Positions 10,251 to 18,776 of a stretch of 52,391 bases of DNA are shown here, in pieces. Under the pieces are notes generated by a model. That model searched no databases, was not told the DNA's origin, and saw only the letters and a program-made list of their open reading frames with translations. This stretch comes from Amoebophrya sp. AT5.2. Its lineage: Eukaryota > Sar > Dinophyceae > Syndiniales > Amoebophryaceae. Location: positions 1-52,391 of the forward strand of contig RXOD01003828.1 of NCBI GenBank assembly GCA_005223375.1. Reading direction: 5' to 3'. Every line of letters starts with the position of its first letter. The first letter of the stretch is position 1. Position numbers and translations under genes: made by a program.

Positions 10251-13159
10251 ATGTTTTCGGTTACGCTTCCGTCCGTCTTTTCGGGCTCGGCCGACAACGC
10301 CACATTTCCAGCGGCTGGTATGACGAACCAGCAGCGGTTGTCCTCACTGACTTTATCATCTTCTTTCGCTATGCTGGAAAAAACCGGACAGTCACAAGCA
10401 GGGGCCGCCTCCGCCACCGCGGAAGGAGCCGGAGCAGCAAGAACCTCCTCGAGTGACGACGGTAACGCGCCACCCGAAGATCCCGAAGCCAGCGCGGCCT
10501 CCGGCTCCACGTTCGACATCTATTTGGTCGGCGACGTGCGCAGCCGCCAGGCGGTTTTCGATGGCTTTTCGCAGGCAGCCGCGGCGGCGTCTGCTTCGAC
10601 TCCCAGCTCCTCGTCTACCGCTCCGCCGGCAACACAACCACAAGGACAACAAGGTGCTGCGTCGCAGCTAGGCCCACGTGGTCTGGCTGACTTCGCTTTT
10701 TTCGACTTGGAAGCTCCTGCGCGTCCGCCTGCTGGAGCTGGAGGAACAAGTTCTATAGAAGCGACGGGAGCAGTAGGAGAAGGAGCGCGGGTGAGGTCAT
10801 TCAACCGCTTCAACCTCTGGTCTCTGAAGGACTCAAGCGCGCGACTGCCGATGCTGTTCACGCACAAGGAGCAACTGCGACGCTCGCTGCTCTGTGTGTG
10901 CCTCGAACAGAAGCCGCAGGAGCAGCCTCCTCGTTCTTTGGGCGACGCCTTGGCGCAGGAGATCGAGAGTTTGCAAAGCGCCGTGCTGCCTCTGCTCAAG
11001 GGCTGCTCGCAAGCGGAAATCACGGCCATGCGCGAGTCGCTGCGGCGGCGGGCGGACGCGTGCAGCGGTGGAACGACCGCGGCCAGTACGCCGCCGCCGC
11101 CGTTGAGTGCAGGCATCGCCGGAGTGCCGATCCTCGCGCTCGTGTACTTGCGCGACGAGGAAAGAGGTGGGAATCAGAAATCCAACAAGATCGTGTACGA
11201 ACTGCGGCGCAAACTTTTGGCCTACGGCGGCGGCTGTGTGGGTGCTGTCAGTGCGAAGGCAACCGGTACGGGTACCCGTGCCGGTAGTAAGGAGGCCGCC
11301 CCGGCGCAAGCGCAACAGCAACGCCAGCTCCTGCACGACGACGTTTTTCGGTATTTAGCCAGCTACCTGAGTTACGCGAAGCTGGCGGTCGCAGGCCTCG
11401 GGGGAACCGGGACGCAAGCAGCGAGACCGCGGGGGCTTCTCGGAGCAGGTACGGGCGGCGACAGTGAAGCAAGCCCCTTCTCCTGGACGCCCATTTGTAG
11501 CGACACGGAAGACACAATCCAGAAATTCCTGACCGCACATCCAGAGATCGGTTTGGGGGAGGACTTTTACACCAGCACAGCGCCACTTCTTAAAGCTTCC
11601 AAGAAGCGAAAGAGGCAAAGCGTCGGACAACTGACTGAATACTCGTCGAGTGGCGAGGATACTACAAGTACCTCCTCCAGCGATGAAGATGATGAGGTTC
11701 TTGACGGCCAAAAATTTCCACCTCCTAGCGGGAAGATAAAGTCGAAAGGAAGAGGAACGTCGAAGCTTCCCGCGGCACCCGCTGCAGGTCGTGGCGGTTT
11801 GCCGGCGCCTGACGCACTTCTCGGCGACTGGGACCCGGCCGCGGCGTTGGACCCCGGCGCCCTGGGGCTCCTCACGAAGGAGAGACTCGGCCACAGCAGA
11901 GTGGCGAGACCGCTGTCGGCGCAGGCGTTCCTCGAGCTCAATTCGAACCGTATCCGCCGCGATGAAGAGCAGATGCGCACGCTGCGAGGCTCGTTTGGAG
12001 CGGTTGTTCCGAGTAGTAGAGTTCATCTTCTCGGAGACGGAGGCGTGGGAGATACCGTTAATACAGAAGCTGAAGCTGCACAGGCCGCAGCGGGTGCAGC
12101 AGCCGAGGAAAATGCTGGTGATACCACTGTCGACCTCCGCGCTGCAGTCGAAGGCGGAGCAGGAGCAGTAGGGCCGGCCGCGCAAGTAGACCAGCAGCCG
12201 CGCAACTTCTTCGCCAACCTGATGGGAGCAGAGGTGCTGGGAGCATCAACAGGCGCCACCGCAACGGAGCAGCAGACGGCGCAAGACGATGCTGAACTGC
12301 CTGGAAGAGGTGCTGTTGCACCGCCGTCAAGCTCAAGAGCAAGCCAAAGGCCAAGTCCAGCAGGCCATGATCATTTACAGCGTCCTCGTCGCGACCAGGA
12401 GGAGGAGTTGCGCGAGCGCCTGCAGGATGACCCGGCGGAAGAGCAAAGGCGCCGCCGCGCCCTGGACCGCGCGGTGGCTCATTCATCTTCGTCTTCGGAT
12501 GACAACGCGGCCGGCGGAGCAGGCGGAAGATCCACCGGAGACGAGGTGGACGCTGAGATGAAAATGAGCAGTAGAAAAGCTGCTGCAGCCCGTGGTCCTT
12601 CTGTTGCTGGCTCCCCGGAAGTAGAGGAAAGCGAAGAAGCGCGGGAGCGGCGGTTGCGAGAGGGCACGCTGTCGGCATTGGAGAGGGTGCGCGCGATGCG
12701 CGAGCGGGACCGGAAGTCGCAGGAAGAGTGGAATAATCACCAAGTGGAACCGGATGGAACGAGTTTAGTCCCCGGCACGAACTCCCTGGCACAACTCAAC
12801 AACTTGCGGGGCCAAACCGCAGTGCCGACCGATGGAACTAAGCGGAAGGTGGATTTTCATTCACAGTTTTTCTTTATTTTTGGCTTCTGGTTTTTACTTA
12901 TGAATTTGATGTTGATCTTGATCTTGGTCGATTTTTACCCCAGCAAACACAAAAATGTAAATGAACTATGTACGTACACTCTCAGGGTCCGGCGCCGACG
13001 ACGACGTCCACGCTGGAAAGACTGCGCAAGTTGCGTGAGGCACGAGAGGCGCGGCTGGGGGGTGCTGCGGGTGGTGGCCGCGGAGAGCCGAGTTCCTCAT
13101 CGGGGGGCGGCGGCGCGGCACCGACCAGCAGTCAGCGAGGACCTCCAGGGCGGAAGTAA
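10251..13159 (+). CDS. Dynein light intermediate chain-like protein (2 exons)
   Basis: Exons are 10251-12848 and 12986-13159 (923 aa), with a phase-0 GT-AG intron. The order of blocks follows dynein light intermediate chains: a first strand and loop (IYLVGDVRSRQAVFDGF, about 91-107) where a P-loop is expected, RFNLWSLKDS at 186, matching the family's RLNVW-x-L-D strand, then a Leu-rich helix, GVPILALVYLRDE at 291 (the GIPVLVV-T-K-x-D strand), KIVYELRRKLLAYGG, a GDWDP block near 535, and NFFANLMGAEV at 652. The last block resembles the LIC effector helix that binds cargo adaptors. The nucleotide-binding lysine of a Walker A loop is not present. The tail is Glu/Arg-rich and helical (LERVRAMRERDR; LERLRKLREARE in exon 2). 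In the unspliced reading the frame would run to 13247 with an improbable Phe/Leu stretch. Family assignment is by block pattern and may be wrong. Confidence 0.55.
12849..12985 (+). other. Intron, 137 nt, phase 0 (dynein LIC-like gene)
   Basis: It begins GTGGATTTT and ends CACTCTCAG. Splicing changes the frame from one that encodes a hydrophobic non-sequitur to one encoding a charged helix and a clean stop at 13157-13159. A TTTTTACCCC pyrimidine stretch is inside. Confidence 0.7.
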
Positions 13160-14041
13160 CGGTGGTCAACAGAGACTGTCAATCAATAGTATGCTGCTGC
13201 CGGAGGAGCAGAGAGAGTTTCTATTTCTTGCAACTACACCGGAGTGATCCTCTCGCCTTCGTTGGCCGTACGCTGACTCCTCATGTTGGTTGACCAGAAC
13301 TCTTCTTGCGAATGGCGCTGGCGGCGCTGGCTGCTTTGAGTTTTACAAGTCGTGGATGAACACCATCTTCATCGATGGAGGAATGAAAATGAACTTCAAG
13401 CTCCTCCTCGCCATCATTATGGAGCTTTTGTTCTAAGGAGCCTTCCACGTATGATTATATCGGTCCGCGCTTACAACTTCGTAACTACCTCCTAAACTAC
13501 ATCCTGCCATGGTCGACGATACAGAACCCTCTGTCACCTCAAAAGCGTGCACCGTGTCTGTGGCCTCGTTCCGGCACCGCCCGCAGTCGTGCTGCGAGGG
13601 CACGGACTGGACGTTCAACGAGGGGCAACGCTGTTACAGCAAGAAGCATGCTACATGCGGATCAATGCAAACCGAAGCTTGCTCAGCTTGTGCACTGCGT
13701 GCCTTCTCGGAACCAAGGACGAATCTCACGGGCCAAAAAAAGAAAAAATCAATCATGTAGTGCTCACGCACTATCGAACGACTCTAATGAAAGAAAAAAA
13801 ATGAGAAATACTTGCGATGGTGGTTTTCACAGTAGTACATACTGCGGTAGCGGTCCTTTTGCAGCTTCTGCTCATAAAATGCAATCGATGAAATGACACC
13901 GGCCGCCGGCGCGTGGCGCAATGAATTCTAAATTTTTTGGGTTCGTATCATCTCTCAGGAAGATGGCGGACGAAGGGGAATCCAGGCGGCGCGATCGTTT
14001 CCGTTCCGGACCCAAATTATACGGGTAACGCAAAAACGACC
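13160..14041. other. Intergenic with a probable leader exon for the RecQ-like gene
   Basis: A frame at 13509-13760 (ATG start, 83 codons, several Cys) has no recognisable domain. At 13950-13962 the sequence tctctcag-gaag directly precedes ATGGCGGACGAAGG, a strong start context. From that ATG (13963) 21 codons are open (MADEGESRRRD...) before a stop at 14026. A very short intron from 14025 to 14049, 14076 or 14085 would join them in frame to the following gene. Confidence 0.35.
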
Positions 14042-17000
14042 ATGTCCAGCAGCGGTCAGGAGTTTACTTCCACCAGTTCTTCCAGTACTTTATTTGCTTC
14101 GGCAGCAACAGCATCTACGAACAAGACCGAGCGCGCCAGGCAGTTTGGTGGAGCTGCATCGGCAGGTGCATTCGGCGGATCCATATTCACAAGCCAGTTC
14201 GCTCCAGCGCCGCTTGCGAACGGATACGGAACAAGTACAAGAGGCCAAGAACTAGTACAACTTGCTGCCCCTGCGAAGTACAGCACCGGGCAATCTTCAT
14301 TCGCGAACCCTGCCGCCCCCGTCGGACATCAGCGGTTCGCTTCCGCCGCCAATGCTGCAGCCGGCAGCGGTCAACAGTTTGGATTTTCCTCTTTTGGTGG
14401 TAACTGCCAGTTTGGGGGAAGTAGTTCTTCATCAAGCTCATTCTCGTCCGGCGTTTCCTCTACCTCGGCCGCGACGAGTCAGTTCGGGTCGGGTGCATCG
14501 CGCGGGTTCGGGCAAACCCAGTTCGGATTCCCGCCGCCGGGGCAGTTTGGATTCGCACCCACTGCTCCGGGCGTTGGACGGAATGCAAATCCTGCGTTTT
14601 TTTCTTCAACCTCCGCTGGTTTCAGTTCTTCTTTCTCGGCGCCAACGTCATCCTCGTCCGCAACTGGATTTGGCAGCACAAGAACAGCGAATTGCAGCAG
14701 CGTGTTCTCGGCGAACAAATCCAATGCAGCTGCGTTTTCGAATGAAGCTGAGCCTGAAGGATCAAAAGCCAAAGCTGTCCCGCCGTTCGAATTTGGGGCC
14801 GCCCCCGCCGCGTCCTGCTCTGTCGCTGTGGTTCCTGCTGCAGCAGCCGCCGAGGCCGAGCCCGAAGTGAGCCGCAATGGCAATAAAGATGGAGCCCGTG
14901 GTGCCACGGTCGAGCGCGATTCCAACTTGTTCCAGTTCTTGTACTTGTACCAGCGTGATTTAAGGTTCGAGGTTGTAGCACGGGGCACGAACGCTGACAC
15001 TGGCGCAACTACGGGGGAGCTTTCCGCTCCGAGCGGCGGAGGACAGCACCCTTTTCACGTGCTGTCGTTTCTCGTGGACGAGATTGTGAAGGCGCGCCGT
15101 CGTCATGAAGATCAACTCTACGCAGCAGTCCTGTATTGCGAATCCAAAATGGAGGTCGAGGCAGTGCACGCTTGGTTTCGGAAGCAACTTCTCGACGACG
15201 GGACCGGGAGCGACATCAAAGCTACAGCAGCTGCAGGTGGAGAACTATCTACTTCCGGTGCGACGAGGACGACCCCGGGCACCACAGCAAATAAAGTCGA
15301 CGTTGTTCGCTACCACAGTGGGCTGTCCGTGAAAGAAAGGACGCGCGCAAGGCAGATCTTCATGCACACCAACTCCGGTGGCGCTCCTGCTGAATCTTGT
15401 GCTGGTGGAGGTGGAACTGGTGTTCCCACTCGGGGACGGGGTTCCAAGTTGCTCGTAATCTCGATGAAGGACGGGCGCGAGTTTTTCTCCGCTGTTGGAG
15501 GAGCAGGAGATGGTCCTACGAGCCCCCACCGCATTGTTCACCTCACGCCACCGCAGTTTTTGGAGGACTACTTCCAGCAGGTACGCGCAGCCGCAGGTCT
15601 TGCTGGAAGGGCCGTCCTGAAAAAACTAACGACGACGTGCACTTTGATCTACACATCTGCGGGGAAGGAGTTCACGCACTACCTCACTTCGGACTTCTAC
15701 CAGAACTTTGCGCGCAGGCGCGCCCGGGGTGGAAAAAATGGGAGTACAATGTTGGCTTCAGCAGGAGTCGCATCACCCGATCCAAACGCGTCGACGCACG
15801 CGATGCGACGGTTCTGTGAAGAGGAATCGGTGTGCAGACGGGAGCTCCTCGCGGAAGGCCTTCGAAGCGGGTGCTCCTGGGGGAGCGGTGATATGCACAA
15901 GCCCATCTTCCCCATGTTGCCGCCGAGAGGACTACAACTCGCAGGAGGAGCAATTTCGTCAGACGCACGCGCAAACGCGATGTCTACAGAAGAGCCAGAA
16001 AGTAGAAGTAGCAGCGATCATGTAGGAGCCTCGTCCCACAAGTGGTGCATGTTGTGCGACAATTGTGTGCGCATTCGCAATGCTGCTGGTCCTGGTGGTA
16101 CTGACGCTCATACGGAGCACCAGCACGAGCCCGAACCCGAGGATTTCCGTGTGCCCGTCCGCGTGATTTTGGACACCATTTTCACGTGGCCGGGTCGCGG
16201 TAAGAAAGTCTTGAGCGACATTCTCATGGGAACCGGCGAGAAGGAGTTGGGGAAGCGCTACGCCCTCGATCTGGGCGGCAACGCGAAACACAAGCTGTTG
16301 TTCGGCGCCTGGAAAAGATTGCCGCAGTTCGCCGAGAAAGAGCATAAAATCCAACCCCCGAAAAAGGAAGTAGAACCCACTTCCGCGACGTACGCGTCGT
16401 CATCTTCGAAGCTGTGCAGTAAAGAGCTTGAGCTGTTCGGTCGGAGCCGTGATCTGGCCAGCGATTTCATCGATCTGTTGAGCCGCAAAGGCTTCGTTCA
16501 CCGCGAGGCGAAGACTTTCCAACCAATGGACAACAAATTCAACGAAGACCACCATGACGGCAAAAGTCCATCCGCTGCACTTCCGGTTACGATCGCGTTT
16601 GAGGGGCATACACTGACCGACGACGGGCGGAGGTTGCTGCAGCTGCTGGTGACCGCGGGCGCGGATGGTTCTTGTGGCAAGAAGCCGCTCGACCTGGGCT
16701 CGACGTGCTCTTTCCTCCCACCGAGGCGTCTCATGGAGCTGCGCGAGGAGAAACATCGGCGCCGCGTCGCGATTCAGAAAGAGGTGAAGACGGAGGGCTT
16801 TGACGTGTCGCGAGTGCCGGCACAGGAGCTGGACAAGGGCGAGGGGAAAACACTGGAGGCTGAGCTGAAGTGGCAGCGCTTTCTGGCGAAAATTCGCGGA
16901 GCGGGCGTGGTGGAAATAAACGCGAAGAATGCGGAAGCCACGAACGGTAACCACACAAATCGAAATCTTCCGAACAATCCGAGACCGAGGGAGACTGCAG

Positions 17001-18124
17001 AGGCCAAGTTAGCGGCGTGTCGGGAACTTGTGGCTGCATTGGAATTTTTTTTTTTTGAGTTTTTGCAAGTAGATCCTCCTTACGGTACTAACGCAGCTGC
17101 TTCTGGTGCGGCTCCTTCATCCCGGCGAAAATTTCCGCCACATCTAGTGAAGCGCACTGCGTATGCGGCGACGCACGGGACGCTGTTCTCAGCATCATTA
17201 CTGCGCGAAATGTTCGCTCACGACGCGATCGGTGACAAGAACGCCAGCGAAAAGCACAGCTTCGAAGCCCTGTCCGCCAAGCTCGCTGCGTGGCAGCGAG
17301 ACGTGTGGGCGCCCTTCTTCAGCAGGGCAGCTGCCGATGGTGTGGTCCTGCTGAAGAAGGGCGCCGGAATGGTGACGGGCAACGGTGCTCCCGGTGCTGG
17401 TGGTGGTGATGCACATTCTGGACCCTCACTTCATCGCCCGCTCCCACTTCTCTCCTCGTGGTTGACGAAGATGAAGATTTCGGGACAAGGTACAAGCAGT
17501 GGCCCTACAGCCCGATCGCCAGCAAGAGCAAGTGGGAAGACCGTCCTTCTCGCAAAGCTGTCCGACACCGTGCGCGAGAGCGTGGAGCTCTTCCTGCAGG
17601 GATTCGACATCGACCTGGTGGCCGTGAAACGAGTGAAGCAGATTGCGCCCTCCACAGTCGAGGGCCACTTGCTAAGCGCATTCTCCACCACAGGGGGAGT
17701 GGTGTTTTTGGACTGTGCTAATGATGCAAAACCAATGGAGAGAATCGCGGAAAAGTGCTTTCCGACGTTGTCCGAGTGGCAGAGTATGGAGCATGTGATT
17801 GAAGCCTGCGGCTCGCAGGTCGACTGGAAAAACGGGAAGGACTGGAAGATTCTGGTGGATAAATTGAAAGAACAAAGGGGGGGCGCGGACGTAGTTGGCG
17901 CTCCGAATTGGTACAGTAAACTGAGGTGGTACAAGTGCCTGCGGGAGCTGGACTATCCGGTGGAAGAAGCTTTCACAGCGAAGAACGATGAAACTGAAGC
18001 TCGATCCTCGCCAGAAGCAAAACGGCGAAAAGTGGGGGAGAAGCAAGAAACAGATGACGATGAGACTATGAGAGTAGACGTCGGCAGCGACGCAGGCGCA
18101 GGCCCCATGGTCATGGGCGAATGA
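14042..18124 (+). CDS. FG-repeat protein with degenerate RecQ-type helicase C-terminal half
   Basis: From the first in-frame ATG the protein has 1360 aa. Residues 1 to about 255 are Ser/Gly/Ala/Gln-rich with eleven FG dipeptides (QFGF, SFGG, GFGQ types) like an FG nucleoporin. A RecQ C-terminal half follows: YAAVLYCESKMEVEAV (motif IV-like), YHSGLSVKERTRAR at about 424, RIVHLTPPQFLEDYFQQV, a zinc-binding segment with Cys592 and Cys600 plus Cys669, Cys672, Cys675 (CMLCDNC), an RQC winged-helix-like region from about 700, and a C-terminal helix-turn-helix (VKRVKQIAPSTVEGHL, about 1195-1208). The RecA-1 ATPase lobe (Walker A, DExH) is not seen. Motif V is unrecognisable, and the GRAGRDG of motif VI reads RAAAGLAGR. 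DNA binding without ATPase activity is my inference. A start at 13963 through a tiny intron is possible. A 12-T run sits at 17045-17056. Confidence 0.65.
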   Translation: MSSSGQEFTSTSSSSTLFASAATASTNKTERARQFGGAASAGAFGGSIFTSQFAPAPLANGYGTSTRGQELVQLAAPAKYSTGQSSFANPAAPVGHQRFASAANAAAGSGQQFGFSSFGGNCQFGGSSSSSSSFSSGVSSTSAATSQFGSGASRGFGQTQFGFPPPGQFGFAPTAPGVGRNANPAFFSSTSAGFSSSFSAPTSSSSATGFGSTRTANCSSVFSANKSNAAAFSNEAEPEGSKAKAVPPFEFGAAPAASCSVAVVPAAAAAEAEPEVSRNGNKDGARGATVERDSNLFQFLYLYQRDLRFEVVARGTNADTGATTGELSAPSGGGQHPFHVLSFLVDEIVKARRRHEDQLYAAVLYCESKMEVEAVHAWFRKQLLDDGTGSDIKATAAAGGELSTSGATRTTPGTTANKVDVVRYHSGLSVKERTRARQIFMHTNSGGAPAESCAGGGGTGVPTRGRGSKLLVISMKDGREFFSAVGGAGDGPTSPHRIVHLTPPQFLEDYFQQVRAAAGLAGRAVLKKLTTTCTLIYTSAGKEFTHYLTSDFYQNFARRRARGGKNGSTMLASAGVASPDPNASTHAMRRFCEEESVCRRELLAEGLRSGCSWGSGDMHKPIFPMLPPRGLQLAGGAISSDARANAMSTEEPESRSSSDHVGASSHKWCMLCDNCVRIRNAAGPGGTDAHTEHQHEPEPEDFRVPVRVILDTIFTWPGRGKKVLSDILMGTGEKELGKRYALDLGGNAKHKLLFGAWKRLPQFAEKEHKIQPPKKEVEPTSATYASSSSKLCSKELELFGRSRDLASDFIDLLSRKGFVHREAKTFQPMDNKFNEDHHDGKSPSAALPVTIAFEGHTLTDDGRRLLQLLVTAGADGSCGKKPLDLGSTCSFLPPRRLMELREEKHRRRVAIQKEVKTEGFDVSRVPAQELDKGEGKTLEAELKWQRFLAKIRGAGVVEINAKNAEATNGNHTNRNLPNNPRPRETAEAKLAACRELVAALEFFFFEFLQVDPPYGTNAAASGAAPSSRRKFPPHLVKRTAYAATHGTLFSASLLREMFAHDAIGDKNASEKHSFEALSAKLAAWQRDVWAPFFSRAAADGVVLLKKGAGMVTGNGAPGAGGGDAHSGPSLHRPLPLLSSWLTKMKISGQGTSSGPTARSPARASGKTVLLAKLSDTVRESVELFLQGFDIDLVAVKRVKQIAPSTVEGHLLSAFSTTGGVVFLDCANDAKPMERIAEKCFPTLSEWQSMEHVIEACGSQVDWKNGKDWKILVDKLKEQRGGADVVGAPNWYSKLRWYKCLRELDYPVEEAFTAKNDETEARSSPEAKRRKVGEKQETDDDETMRVDVGSDAGAGPMVMGE
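17045..17056 (+). repeat. 12-T homopolymer inside coding sequence
   Basis: Twelve consecutive T encode part of a Leu-Glu-Phe4-Glu-Phe stretch in the RecQ-like gene. The frame is open for hundreds of codons on both sides, so the length as given is in frame. Sequencing or polymerase slippage would break it. Confidence 0.9.
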
Positions 18125-18776
18125 ACAATAGTTATGGTACGTGTGTTTCATCTCAATCACAATCTCATGCACACACTCACATACTGAGATACTCATATCT
18201 CGACGTCAATCTTCTCTTTCTCTTACCACCTAAATAAATGTCGACCGCGACCGCGAGCACGACCCACCTCGACGTGTACAGAGCAAGCTGCCAAGATGAG
18301 ATGCAAGGGTATCCATGATGATCATAGCCGACATCTCCGTTTCCGTATGCACCCTATTAGAGAAAACAAAAGCCCGTCAGCACGGATCCAGTTGTTGTCT
18401 CCCCGTTGTCTCCCCCGGTGGCCGACAATCACTACCTTCAACAAGTTCATCAAGTGAACCGATGACGGAGGCGACGCGCACCTTCGCCATAGCCTTCGTC
18501 TCAGCGATTTTTAGTTTTGCCTTTGATTGTTTGTTTCAACAGGATCACGTTACTTGGTAGCAGGCTGTCAGCCGTGCGGGCATTTTTCTTCGGATTCGGT
18601 CGCTCGTGGTTTTTGTTCCTCGATCACCATGCATTCTTTCATCGTCAACATCATCATCGTGCGAACAAAACGCTAGCTCTTTCACCCACAACTTTGCCGA
18701 GGGAGCAGCGTTGCAGTTCTCCATGATCCTCACGTTGTAACTGTTTGTAGTTGTCTGATACCCTTGGCCTCCGCCA
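18125..18776. other. Intergenic, no gene seen
   Basis: Short frames only (at most 81 codons), with no domain. A pyrimidine-rich stretch (cttggcctccgcc) immediately precedes the next ATG. Confidence 0.5.

Noticed and set aside
11355..12792. Two overlapping antisense frames (276 and 244 codons) opposite the dynein-like gene
   Set aside because: GC-rich low-complexity sense codons leave the other strand open. The frames are Ser/Arg/Leu-rich without domains.
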